Below are positions 44,077-52,605 of a stretch of DNA of 64,000 bases, one piece after another. The DNA is taken from contig CBDANB010000002.1 of the NCBI GenBank assembly GCA_965197395.1, forward strand, positions 124,001-188,000, read 5' to 3'. The translations under genes and the position numbers were made by a program. Numbering within the stretch: the first letter of the stretch is position 1; each line of letters starts with the position of its first letter. The notes under the pieces were generated by a model, which saw only the letters and a program-made list of their open reading frames with translations, searched no databases and was not told the DNA's origin. This DNA is from CAZYFH01 sp965197395 (lineage in GTDB: Bacteria; Acidobacteriota; Vicinamibacteria; Vicinamibacterales; UBA8438).

Positions 44077-44919
44077 CTACGGTTCCTCCTCCGTTACTCG
44101 CACGACCCGATACCCACCTGACCGCTCGTCGAGCTCCAGCTCGAGCTGACCGCGACTCTGCGCTTCCTCGAGCAGATCGTTGAACGAGCTGAAGCCGTAG
44201 AAGGACTCGTTGAATCCGGGACGGCGGCGCTTGAGCGTCTGCTTGATCATCGAACCCCAGAGCTTCGTGCGGTCGCCCCGCTCCGCGTAGATCCCCGCCG
44301 CGGTCTGCAGCACGAGATCGATCGCCTCCTGCGCCGGCCCGTCCTGCGGCTTGGTAGCAGCCGGTGCCGAACCCGGGCCGGGCTGCTTGCCGCCCTTCCC
44401 GCCGGATGCGACGGCCTTCCCGCCCCGCTTGCGCCGGCGTGCCGGCTTCCGGTCGGCCACCAGGTCGTCGTAGAAAATGAACTCGTCGCAGTTGTTCATC
44501 AACAAGTCCGACGTCGAGCTCTTCACCCCGACGCCGATCACCGACTTGGCGTTCTCGCGCAGCTTGCTCACGAGCGGCGAGAAGTCGGAATCGCCGGAGA
44601 TGATCACGAACGTGTCGATGTGCTCTTTCGTGTAACAGAGGTCGAGCGCGTCGACGACCATGCGGATGTCGGCCGAGTTCTTCCCGGTCTGGCGCGCGTG
44701 CGGAATCTCGATCAGCTCGAACGCCGCTTCATGCATCGCCGGCTTGAACTCCTTGAACCGCGCCCAGTCGCAATAGGCCTTCTTCGCCACGATGCTGCCC
44801 TTCAGCAGCAACCGCTCGATCACCTGGCGGATATCGAACTCCGGGTAGTTCGCGTCACGCACACCCCGGGCAACGTTCTCGAAATCGCAGAACACGGCGA
44901 GATTGCCGTCACCGTTCAC
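44077..44919 (-). CDS. NYN-domain ribonuclease with C-terminal OST-HTH/LOTUS domain
   Basis: A 280-residue protein. GTG at 44919 has AAGGAGGG 5 bases upstream. The NYN (LabA/DUF88, PIN-like) domain at ~5-150 has the acidic residues LAVFCDFENVARG, NSADIRMVVDALDLCY and VIISGDSDFSPLV. A Lys/Arg-rich linker (RKPARRRKRGGKAV) leads to a C-terminal winged-helix OST-HTH domain with MIKQTLKRRRPGFNESFYGF and FNDLLEEAQSRGQLEL. Such proteins are predicted RNases with an RNA-binding LOTUS module. Confidence 0.88.
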   Translation of the reverse strand: MNGDGNLAVFCDFENVARGVRDANYPEFDIRQVIERLLLKGSIVAKKAYCDWARFKEFKPAMHEAAFELIEIPHARQTGKNSADIRMVVDALDLCYTKEHIDTFVIISGDSDFSPLVSKLRENAKSVIGVGVKSSTSDLLMNNCDEFIFYDDLVADRKPARRRKRGGKAVASGGKGGKQPGPGSAPAATKPQDGPAQEAIDLVLQTAAGIYAERGDRTKLWGSMIKQTLKRRRPGFNESFYGFSSFNDLLEEAQSRGQLELELDERSGGYRVVRVTEEEP

Positions 44920-44974
44920 AGATACCCTCCTTCGTGACCCGGCGAGCCGGGTCGAGGTCATCGATTGCAGGACA

Positions 44975-45725
44975 CTACAGCGCCCCGATCCCGAGGCGGC
45001 TGAGCGCTGCGTCCAGCGTGCCGGCTTCCCGCAGCGCCTGACGCACCGGCTCGTACGCCGGGTAGTACTTGATGCTGTTGATCAGGACGGGGTCTCGCTC
45101 CGCGAGAGCCTCGTCGATCAGCGCGACGGCCTCGCGCGCCAGATCCGCCGACGAACGGACGGCACCCCGCGATCAGCTCGTACATCACGACACCGAGCGA
45201 GAAGATGTCCGAGCGGTGGTCGACGACCTTGGCCTCGAGCTGCTCCGGCGACATGTAGGGGAACGTGCCGACCGCCGCGCCGTGCTCGGTCAGCGGTGCG
45301 CTGAGTGTGGCCTCGAGCTCGTGGCGCATCCCGACGAATTTTGCGAGACCGAAGTCGAGCACTTTGATGCGACCAGCAGCGGTGATCATCACGTTGGCCG
45401 GTTTGAGGTCGCAATGGGTGATGCCTTCGTCGTGGGCGGTGGCGAGCGCGTCGGCCAGTGGCACACTCACCTCGAAGAAGCGGCCAAGCGACAGCGGTTC
45501 GCCGCCGATGAGCTCGCTCAACATCTGCCCCTCGACCAGCTCCATGGCCAGAAAGTGCACGCCGTCGCTCTCATCGACCGCGTGGATCGTGACGACGTTG
45601 GGATGATTCAATGCGGCGACCGCGCGCGCCTCCTGTTGGAACCGTCTGAGCGCCCCCGCGTCGTTGGCCAGCTTGTCCGGCAGCACCTTGACCGCCACGT
45701 CCCTGTCGAGCTTCGTGTCGTGGGG
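44975..45725 (-). pseudogene. truncated Ser/Thr kinase relic
   Basis: The frame begins inside a kinase N-lobe (DTKLDRDVAVKVLPDKL) without the Gly-rich loop. It continues through HCDLKPANVM (Cys replacing the usual Arg of HRD), DFGLAKFV, GTFPYMSPEQLEAKV and SLGVVMYELIAGCRPF. It then loses frame; the C-terminal remainder in the next frame (LAREAVALIDEALAERDPVL... to GIGAL, stop) ends at 44975. The upstream boundary is fused to an unrelated Tat signal-peptide stub. Two separate lesions make function unlikely. Confidence 0.8.
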
Positions 45726-45780
45726 TCACGACACCGGCCCCGGCTACCATGGCGGACTGCAAGAGGGCTCTGCGCTTCAT
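45726..45780 (-). pseudogene. Tat-type signal-peptide stub abutting a kinase relic
   Basis: ATG at 45778-45780 opens MKRRALLQSAMVAGAGVV, a recognisable twin-arginine-type export signal. The sequence then passes directly into kinase sequence in another frame. It is the 5' remnant of a lost gene. Confidence 0.55.
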
Positions 45781-45883
45781 GGCTGTCTCCCGTCGCGCCA
45801 CGTTCCCCGGTGGCACCTCCGGGCGATTATAGGCACGTTCCGCCATCGCCCAGCGGCGAATCCTGTGGTACCGTTCCCGCGCC

Positions 45884-46942
45884 GTGATCGACACGTCGGC
45901 CGCGTTGGCGGCGCTCGTGGCACGCATCGCCGGGACGGCTCGCCTCGGCGTCGACACCGAGGCCGACAGCCTGCATTGCTATCGCGAGAAGGTCTGCCTG
46001 GTCCAGATCGGGCTGCCCGATGGGGATGAGCTCGTCGACCCGCTCGCCGGGCTCGACCTGTCGCCCTTGCTGGCGGCGCTGTCTCACACCGAGATGGTCT
46101 TGCACGGCGCCGACTTCGACCTGCGCATGCTGTATCGACTTGGGCTCGAGACACCAGCCAAGGTCTTCGACACCATGATCGCCGCGCGGCTGACCGGCCA
46201 CGCCAAATACGGCTACTCCGCGCTCGTCGCGGAGCACTTTGGCGTCACGCTGCCCAAGGGGTCGCAGAAAGCCAACTGGGCCCACCGACCCCTGGCGCCA
46301 CCGCTGATCGAGTACGCGCGCAACGACACGCACTACCTGCTGCGGCTCGCCGCGCTGCTCGAGCAGCGCCTCGAGGGCCTCGGGCGCCTCACGTGGCTGG
46401 AGCAATCGTCTCAGCGTGCTGTGGCGGCCGCGCGCATTGTGCGTGCGAGGGATCCGCAGACTGAATGGCGCGTCCGCGGCAGCCACGCACTTGGACCGCG
46501 CGCCGGTGCCGTCCTCCGCGCGCTCTGGCACTGGCGCGAGGATGAGGCCCGCACCGTCGACCGCCCGCCGTTCCACATCTCGCTGAACGCCGACCTCGTC
46601 GACGCGGCGCGGCGCTTCGACCAGGGTGACCCGGTCTCGTCCCGCGGGATGCGCGGCCCTCGTCGCGCGCGCTTCGAGCGCGCGGCGGCCGACGCACTGA
46701 AGCTCGACCAATCCGAATGGCCCCGCCGCGTCCCATCCAACGCGCGGCCACGCCTCACACGTGTCCAGGACGCACGCGTCGCCGCACTCAGGCAGCGACG
46801 GGATCGGGCCGCCGCGCGGCTGGCGATCGACGCGGACCTCATCGCTCCGCGTGCGGCGCTCGAACGCGTCGCCACCGAGGGCGAGGCCGGCATGGACACG
46901 CTGCTGCCGTGGCAGCGGCAGCTCATCAAGGACGACGCGTGA
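45884..46942 (+). CDS. rnd: ribonuclease D
   Basis: A 352-residue protein with a GTG start. The DEDDy exonuclease domain spans residues ~20-185: LGVDTEADSLHCY (Asp, Glu), VLHGADFDLRMLY (Asp), KANWAHRPL and YARNDTHYLLRL (Tyr, Asp). An HRDC-like helical region follows, ending TLLPWQRQLIK. It is a 3'-5' exoribonuclease in tRNA or stable-RNA maturation, acting in the cytoplasm. The frame is uninterrupted, unlike the relics just upstream. Confidence 0.9.
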   Translation: MIDTSAALAALVARIAGTARLGVDTEADSLHCYREKVCLVQIGLPDGDELVDPLAGLDLSPLLAALSHTEMVLHGADFDLRMLYRLGLETPAKVFDTMIAARLTGHAKYGYSALVAEHFGVTLPKGSQKANWAHRPLAPPLIEYARNDTHYLLRLAALLEQRLEGLGRLTWLEQSSQRAVAAARIVRARDPQTEWRVRGSHALGPRAGAVLRALWHWREDEARTVDRPPFHISLNADLVDAARRFDQGDPVSSRGMRGPRRARFERAAADALKLDQSEWPRRVPSNARPRLTRVQDARVAALRQRRDRAAARLAIDADLIAPRAALERVATEGEAGMDTLLPWQRQLIKDDA

Positions 46943-47012
46943 CCACAGGCGAGGCGAGCGCCTCGCGCAGCAACATGGCCACACGTGAGCTCCCGGGTCG
47001 GAGCCCTGGGGG

Positions 47013-49670
47013 TTACTCTGGTTCCGACAGAAGCCGCACGACGCCGGCATCGCCGTCGACCTCGACCATCTGCCCGTCACTCAGGCTGCGGGTCAGGTCG
47101 ACGATCCCCGCCACGCACGGCTTGCCGTATTCCCGCGCCACCAGCGCGCCGTGCTGGAGCTCGCCGCCCACCTCCAGCAACACTGCCGCCGCATTGATGA
47201 ACAGCGGCGTCCAGCCAGGATCGGTGGTGTGGGCGACCAGGACGTCGCCCGGCTCGATCTCCTTTGCGAACGGGTCGTGCATCACCCTGACCGGCCCCGT
47301 CACCCGACCCGAGGAGACCGCGAGCCCACGCAGCTCGCCCGGCACCTGCGGTCGCTCCGGACGAAGGATGCGCCCGCGCGAGTCGATCACATGCGGGAAA
47401 TGGCGAACGAGCCTGCGGGCCTTCCGGTAGAACACATTGCGCGTCGCGATGCGCTCGCGCAGATCGAACGCGGGGTCCTGCTCCGCCCGGTCGATATCCT
47501 CGAAGCGCAGCTCGAAGATATCCTCCCGCCGATCGAGACGATCCTGTTCCACCCAGCGGTCGGCCAGCGCGAGCAGCCGTGTCCGGATGCGCATGTTCAC
47601 CGTCGTGATGTGGTGCTTCGGCATCTCCCGCGCCGGTTCGAAGACGATGACGTTGCGATAGGCGCGGTGGAGACGGCGGCGCTTGCGCGCCGGCAACATC
47701 TCGGCGAGCCGGCGATACGCGGTCTCCCGCTCCCGCGACTGACGCGCGTGAGTCTCGCCGGGGTCGACGCGGCTTCCGCGCGCCAGCGTCGCCATTTGTC
47801 GCAGCGCAATCCGCGGATCGTCCCCGTACTTGGCGTACGCCAGATCCATCTCGAGCGGCCCCCGGCAACCAAAGCGCCCGACGAACTCGTCCCATGCGGC
47901 GAGGAACTCGTTGGGTAGCGATCGCGCGGTGAGCGAACGAGCGAGCGCGTCGATATCGTCGAAGGCCGTCGCCGGCAGCAACGTGGAAAGGCGATGCAGG
48001 GCAATTCCCATCTCGAACACGAGATCATCCGCTCCGGACTTGATGGCGTCCAACAGCCGCCGCTGTTCGACCGACGTCGAGTCGATGAGACGGTCGAGGA
48101 CCTGGGTGCCGCGAAAAACGTGCATCATCAGCGCGGGCGCCGTCGCGACCTGGCCGACCCTGCCGACCAGGCCATAGAGCCACATGACGTACTGGCTCAT
48201 CGGCATCGACTCGTCGGGCGGCAGGTTGACGTCGCGCTCGAATGCTGCGAGCGCGTCACGATACTGCGCCTGGAACGCCTCCCCCCGGAGCATCGCCTTC
48301 GCCATCCCCTTCAGGAATCCGCGGGCCCGCCACAGGACGCGCGGCGCCGCGCGCAGCAGCCGTCCCTTGCGCAGGTATGCGGGTGGCCGCTCCGCCCGAT
48401 ACCGATCGAGGTCGACGGTTTCGTAGATGTCGGCAAGGGTCGCGTCAATGAGACGCCGGGGGGCCGCGGCTTTCTTCACGTCGACCAGGTGCAGCACGTG
48501 CGAGAGATTCGCGTAGACGCGCGCGCCGCTCACCCCGTAGACGCCCTGCTTCACGTCGCGATCGAGCGTGACGTCTCCGGCCACGTATCTCGCCATCCCC
48601 TCCGCCATCAACATGATCAGGTCGTTCGTCAGTGGCGACACGGCCCCGCTCATCGTGAGCCCATCCGCCAGGCTCGGGTCGAGATACAACAGGCGCGGCT
48701 CACCCGGCGAGGTCTGTAACTCGGGTGGCAGCGGGACGTAGGTGGTGATCGGGCGCGCCTGCAGCACGTGGAACGTGCCGCCGGCGAACGCCCACTCGAC
48801 GTCCACCGGGTCGCCGTAGAGCGACTCGATGGCACAGACGGTCTCGACGACATCAGCCAACCGCGCATCGTCGAGACTCAGCTGGTCGGGGCGAACGTTG
48901 CCCTTCGTGCCCCGCTGGCACTCGACGGTCGTCGACGTGACCTTGTCGACCACCCACCGGTCGGGCACGAGCTCGCCGGACACGAGCGCCTCGCCCAGGC
49001 CCCAGCTCGCGTTCACCACCGCCTCGTCGAAGTCGTTGGTCAGCGGGTTGAGCGAGAACGCGACGCCTGACACGTCACTCGCAACCTGCTGCTGCACCAC
49101 GACCGCGATACGCGGCACATCGACCGGCAGGTTCCGTTCCTGCTTGTAGATGACCACCCGAGCATCGAGACAGGAGACGAAGCACCGGCGGATGGCGTCC
49201 TCGAGTCTGTCGCCGGTGACACCCAGCACGGTGTCGTAGAGGCCGGCGAACGAGGCCTCGGCGAGATCTTCTTCCGGCGACGACGAGCGGACAGCGCACA
49301 CGTCCTCGCCAACCGCGGCGTCGAGGCTCTCGAGGACACGCTGCTGCCGAGCGTCGAGGACCAACGCCCGCGCCCGCGCTTTCACGGCATCGCACGCCGC
49401 GGTCAGCCCTGCCCGCCCCTCGCGTCGCATGGAATCCGCCGCGAGGCTACACACCTCACGCCATTCATCTGATTGCCCCAGGCGGGCGGTCCACGACTCG
49501 AAGAACACCGACGTCAGGAGCCACCCATCCGGCACCGGGAAACCAGCCCTGGCCAGCCGCACGAGCGACGCCGCCTTGCCGCCGATCCGATCAAGCGGCA
49601 GATCGGCATCGGTGCGGAGCGGCACCATCAACTCGTGCGCGGGAGGCCGTGGCCCCGTGGCTCCGGTCAC
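47013..49670 (-). CDS. PEP synthase/rifampicin-phosphotransferase-like dikinase
   Basis: An 885-residue protein. The N-terminal PPDK-type ATP-grasp domain spans ~20-325: IGGKAASLVRLARAGFPVPD, VRSSSPEEDLAEASFAGLY, YGDPVDVEWAFAGG then LQARPI. A long central helical region follows (GPLEMDLAYAKYGDDPR, REDIFELRFEDI). The C-terminal phosphohistidine domain has GDVLVAHTTDPGWTPLF and GGELQHGALVAREYGKP with the phospho-acceptor His at ~840. The PEP/pyruvate-binding TIM barrel of true PEP synthase is absent. This ATP-grasp / substrate / His order is that of rifampicin phosphotransferase, so it probably phosphorylates a small molecule or antibiotic. Confidence 0.85.
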   Translation of the reverse strand: MTGATGPRPPAHELMVPLRTDADLPLDRIGGKAASLVRLARAGFPVPDGWLLTSVFFESWTARLGQSDEWREVCSLAADSMRREGRAGLTAACDAVKARARALVLDARQQRVLESLDAAVGEDVCAVRSSSPEEDLAEASFAGLYDTVLGVTGDRLEDAIRRCFVSCLDARVVIYKQERNLPVDVPRIAVVVQQQVASDVSGVAFSLNPLTNDFDEAVVNASWGLGEALVSGELVPDRWVVDKVTSTTVECQRGTKGNVRPDQLSLDDARLADVVETVCAIESLYGDPVDVEWAFAGGTFHVLQARPITTYVPLPPELQTSPGEPRLLYLDPSLADGLTMSGAVSPLTNDLIMLMAEGMARYVAGDVTLDRDVKQGVYGVSGARVYANLSHVLHLVDVKKAAAPRRLIDATLADIYETVDLDRYRAERPPAYLRKGRLLRAAPRVLWRARGFLKGMAKAMLRGEAFQAQYRDALAAFERDVNLPPDESMPMSQYVMWLYGLVGRVGQVATAPALMMHVFRGTQVLDRLIDSTSVEQRRLLDAIKSGADDLVFEMGIALHRLSTLLPATAFDDIDALARSLTARSLPNEFLAAWDEFVGRFGCRGPLEMDLAYAKYGDDPRIALRQMATLARGSRVDPGETHARQSRERETAYRRLAEMLPARKRRRLHRAYRNVIVFEPAREMPKHHITTVNMRIRTRLLALADRWVEQDRLDRREDIFELRFEDIDRAEQDPAFDLRERIATRNVFYRKARRLVRHFPHVIDSRGRILRPERPQVPGELRGLAVSSGRVTGPVRVMHDPFAKEIEPGDVLVAHTTDPGWTPLFINAAAVLLEVGGELQHGALVAREYGKPCVAGIVDLTRSLSDGQMVEVDGDAGVVRLLSEPE

Positions 49671-49706
49671 GCTGGGGTTCGAGGACGTGCGAGCAGCGAC
49701 ACAGGG

Positions 49707-50723
49707 CTACGCGTCGAGCAGGCGCTCGACGTGCGCCGACAGCTCCGCGTACGGGAGATCACCCGGATTGTAGAGCCGGACGATGCCTTCGGTATCGATG
49801 ATCACCACGGTCGGGGTGGTGCTGACGCCGAAGTCGAGGAAGTTCTGCTGGCTCACCGGCACGCTCATCCATGACGGGATCGGGAACCGTTCCTGGTAGG
49901 CGCCCCGCAGATACGCGAGCTCCTGGTCGGGTGTCGCATCCTCCCCGCGTGACACATACCCCCAGAGCTGCGTCGGTCCAATGATGGCGACCTGGTCGCC
50001 GTAGGTGTCGTGGATTTGCTCGAGGACCGGAAGCTGGCGATGACAGTCGGGGCACCAGTGCGCCCAGAAGAAGGCCACCACCACCTTGCCCTTCAGGCTC
50101 TCGGCCGACGGCAACGGGTCGCCGAGATGCTCGTCGACGTCGAGCACCGGAAACGGCGCGCCTTCCAGACTGAGCAGCAGCGCGTTCTTCTGTATGCGCA
50201 TCTCGATCGACGTGCCGCGATACCGTTCGCGCTCATCGCTCAGAAATGTGACGGCGGCGGCCCGATCGCCACGTGCATCCTTTGCATGTCCCAGCACTTC
50301 GATGCCGGCGCCCAGGGCGAGGGGCAGCTCGCTGTCGGCGTCGAGGTCCCGCTCGGCGAGCAAGGCGACGCTGCCGCCGCGCGCTTCACCGGCATACCGC
50401 TCGGCCACATCCCAGCGCTCGGCGAAGCTCGCGCCACGACCGAGCCACGATGCGGCGAGCAGCCACCCGGGCGATGCGGTGTCGTGGTGTGGGCGCTGCG
50501 ACTCGATGAGCGCCTCGGCCGCGTCGACGTCCTCAGCCCACGCCATGTCGCGCATCCGGCCGACGAGCTCGACCAGCTCGACTTGGCCATCGGTTGTCGC
50601 CGCCACGCCAGTCGTCGGCGGTGCCGCGATCTCGTCGGCTTCCTGGACTGGCGCCGACCCGCACGCCAGGCTGGACGCCACCACCAGCACGAACACGAAC
50701 CCCGCCAGCTTCTTCAGTGTCAT
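49707..50723 (-). CDS. TlpA-like thioredoxin-domain lipoprotein
   Basis: A 338-residue lipoprotein with lipobox signal (FVFVLVVASSLACGSAP). A helical, TPR-like central region (GWLLAASWLGRGASFAERWD) is followed by a C-terminal thioredoxin domain with the redox motif VVAFFWAHWCPDCHRQLPVL (CPDC) and cis-Pro in GVSTTPTVVIIDTEG. It probably acts in periplasmic disulfide or cytochrome-maturation chemistry. The dikinase gene starts 36 bases downstream on the same strand; the small hypothetical gene is upstream. Confidence 0.88.
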   Translation of the reverse strand: MTLKKLAGFVFVLVVASSLACGSAPVQEADEIAAPPTTGVAATTDGQVELVELVGRMRDMAWAEDVDAAEALIESQRPHHDTASPGWLLAASWLGRGASFAERWDVAERYAGEARGGSVALLAERDLDADSELPLALGAGIEVLGHAKDARGDRAAAVTFLSDERERYRGTSIEMRIQKNALLLSLEGAPFPVLDVDEHLGDPLPSAESLKGKVVVAFFWAHWCPDCHRQLPVLEQIHDTYGDQVAIIGPTQLWGYVSRGEDATPDQELAYLRGAYQERFPIPSWMSVPVSQQNFLDFGVSTTPTVVIIDTEGIVRLYNPGDLPYAELSAHVERLLDA

Positions 50724-50761
50724 GTCGGACGCCTCCCGCGCTGAAATCACAGACGACCCGC

Positions 50762-51193
50762 CTACTCCCCGCGTTTCACTAGCACCGCCGACGACTGGGC
50801 GAGCGTCCCGGGGAGCGGGAAGTCATCACCAAGCACACCCGACAGGCCAGGCGGCAACTCGCGCATGACCGTCGCAACGACCCGGAAGTCTTCGTCCCCC
50901 GGGGGCACTCCCACGCCGCCGCTGACGACGACCTGGCGAACCTCCCAGCGTCCATCGGCCCCAACGGTGGCTGCACCCTGGAAGAACCATCGCTCGGCCG
51001 GCGGTGAATAGACGAAGAGCGCGATCGTGTTCGCGCCCAGGCCGACGGAGGTTCCGGCAACGTCCAGGCTGCGCGGCACGACGTCGCCGCTCTCGGGCGT
51101 CGAGATCGCGACCTGGACAGTCGGCGTCTGGGCGAGGCCAGCGCCCGCGATCAGCAGCAACGGCACGACGAGACGCAGCGCCGCTCTTCGCAT
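50762..51193 (-). CDS. small exported hypothetical protein
   Basis: A 143-residue protein with a signal peptide (LRLVVPLLLIAGAGLAQ). The mature part is beta-rich, beginning VQVAISTPESGDVVPRSLDV then GTSVGLGANTIALFVYSP, and resembles a single immunoglobulin-like domain. No catalytic motif is evident. It sits between DUF1569 and TlpA-like genes on the same strand, possibly a four-gene unit. Confidence 0.7.
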   Translation of the reverse strand: MRRAALRLVVPLLLIAGAGLAQTPTVQVAISTPESGDVVPRSLDVAGTSVGLGANTIALFVYSPPAERWFFQGAATVGADGRWEVRQVVVSGGVGVPPGDEDFRVVATVMRELPPGLSGVLGDDFPLPGTLAQSSAVLVKRGE

Positions 51194-51213
51194 CCACACT
51201 CTCCGGCGGGCCC

Positions 51214-51672
51214 TCACACGCCGAACTGTGTCAGGTGGTGATCCATGTGGCGATACCCCCATCGTCCCCACTCGCCGGGCGTGAGGTCGCCAAAGATCGG
51301 GTGGGTCTCCATCTCGCGACCCGCCGAATCGACGAACCGGGCAATCAGCGCTTTGAGGTCGTCCACGTCGGCCCGGAATTCAGACGGCGCCGTCCCGCCC
51401 ACTTCTTGATCCATCTCGGGTGCGGTGGGGACGCCCTTCGGCCACGGGACGGGGGTCGTGAGCGCCAAGAACCGGATCACCGTCTTGGTGAAGAGGCTGC
51501 CGTGCATGTCTGTCGGCCGCTCGCCATAGACGAACCGGAACGAGTCGGCCAGGTGGCATACGGCCTGGGGCGCGGACATGCGCCCCCACCGGGCGTTGGT
51601 CTCCGGCCGCAGCGTGCCTAGGCGACGCTCGACGACCTGCCGCACGTCGGGCTGGAACAGAGAAGTCAACAT
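51214..51672 (-). CDS. DUF1569 (DinB-like) protein
   Basis: A 152-residue protein starting MLTSLFQPDVRQVVERRL. It has the DUF1569 features: RPETNARWGRMSAPQAVCHL, SLFTKTVIRFLAL and the C-terminal GDLTPGEWGRWGYRHMDHHL with several spaced His residues. This is a four-helix DinB superfamily fold, possibly metal-binding. It lies 20 bases upstream of the small exported protein. Confidence 0.85.
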   Translation of the reverse strand: MLTSLFQPDVRQVVERRLGTLRPETNARWGRMSAPQAVCHLADSFRFVYGERPTDMHGSLFTKTVIRFLALTTPVPWPKGVPTAPEMDQEVGGTAPSEFRADVDDLKALIARFVDSAGREMETHPIFGDLTPGEWGRWGYRHMDHHLTQFGV

Positions 51673-51693
51673 ACTGATTATAGGCGGGCGCCA

Positions 51694-52521
51694 GTGACAG
51701 CACCTGAGATTCGGCTGCGTCCACACCACCCGTTCGAGCGTCTGTTGGTCGATACGGTTGTGGCGCCGAATCCGAACGCGGTGAGCTGGATCAACCCACG
51801 CCTGGGTTCGGGCGAGGTGCGCAAGGTCATCACGGGAATCCCCGGCAAGACCGGCGTCGTGTACACCCTCGACCGCGAGACCGGTGAGTTCCTCTGGGCG
51901 ACGCCAACGATCACGCAGAACGTGATCAGCGACATCGATGGCGCGACCGGGGCCGTCACGGAGAGCTCCGAGCTGGTCTTCAGCAGCACCGGTCAGGAGG
52001 TGCTGACCTGTCCACACGCCACCGGCGGCAAGGACTGGGAGGCTGGCGCCTACAGTCCGCTGACCAACATGATGTACATGCCGCTGCGCAACGTCTGCGC
52101 GCGGATGCTGGCGACGACCGACGACGGCGCCAACATCTACGCGATCTCCTGGCGCGGGCAGATCGCCCCGGGGACCGATCAAGTGGGCACCGTGCAGGCG
52201 ATCTCCGCAGAGACAGGTGAGATCACGTGGTCCTACCAGCAGCGCGCCGCCATCATGTCGCTCGTCGCCACCGGTGGCGGCCTCGTGTTCGGGGGCGATG
52301 TGAACGGCCGCTTCCGGGCGTTCGACGACACGACGGGAGCGGTCCTCTGGGAGATCAACCTCGGCTCGTCGGTCAGCGGCTTCCCTATCACCTATGCCGT
52401 CGACGGACGGCAATTCGTGGCCGTGAGCACGGGCACGCAGCGCTTTCTCGACCTGACGCCGGAGCTGCGCCCGAGCGCGGGGAACAACCTCTTCGTCTTT
52501 GCCCTGCCGGACCGGAATTGA
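51694..52521 (+). pseudogene. 5'-truncated PQQ dehydrogenase
   Basis: The last ~270 residues of a quinoprotein very similar to the intact gene at 25449-27260: HPFERLLVDTVVAPNPNAVS, KTGVVYTLDRETGEFLW, KDWEAGAYSPLTNMMYMPLR, VTGGGLVFGGDVNGRF-type blade and LTPELRPSAGNNLFVFALPD. The N-terminal half and signal peptide are missing; a GTG opens an unrelated short lead (TAPEIRLRP). Its 5' boundary falls only 21 bases from the start of the divergent DUF1569 gene. Probably inactive. Confidence 0.85.
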
Positions 52522-52605
52522 GCCGCGCCTCCAGCGTCCGTGAAGCAGGCCGTCGACCCGGAGAACGAGTGCCGCACCGCGCTGGGGGGTGCGTCCCGCC
52601 GCCGG

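Noticed and set aside
46974..46996. Possible solo end of the dispersed repeat (GCCACACGTGAGCTC-like)
   Set aside because: Resembles the right end of the 42471 element but has no core palindromes nearby; too short to call.
51214..52413. 399-residue minus-strand frame extending DUF1569 upstream
   Set aside because: Only the last 152 residues are DUF1569. The extension is antisense to a PQQ dehydrogenase relic and has no signal of its own.
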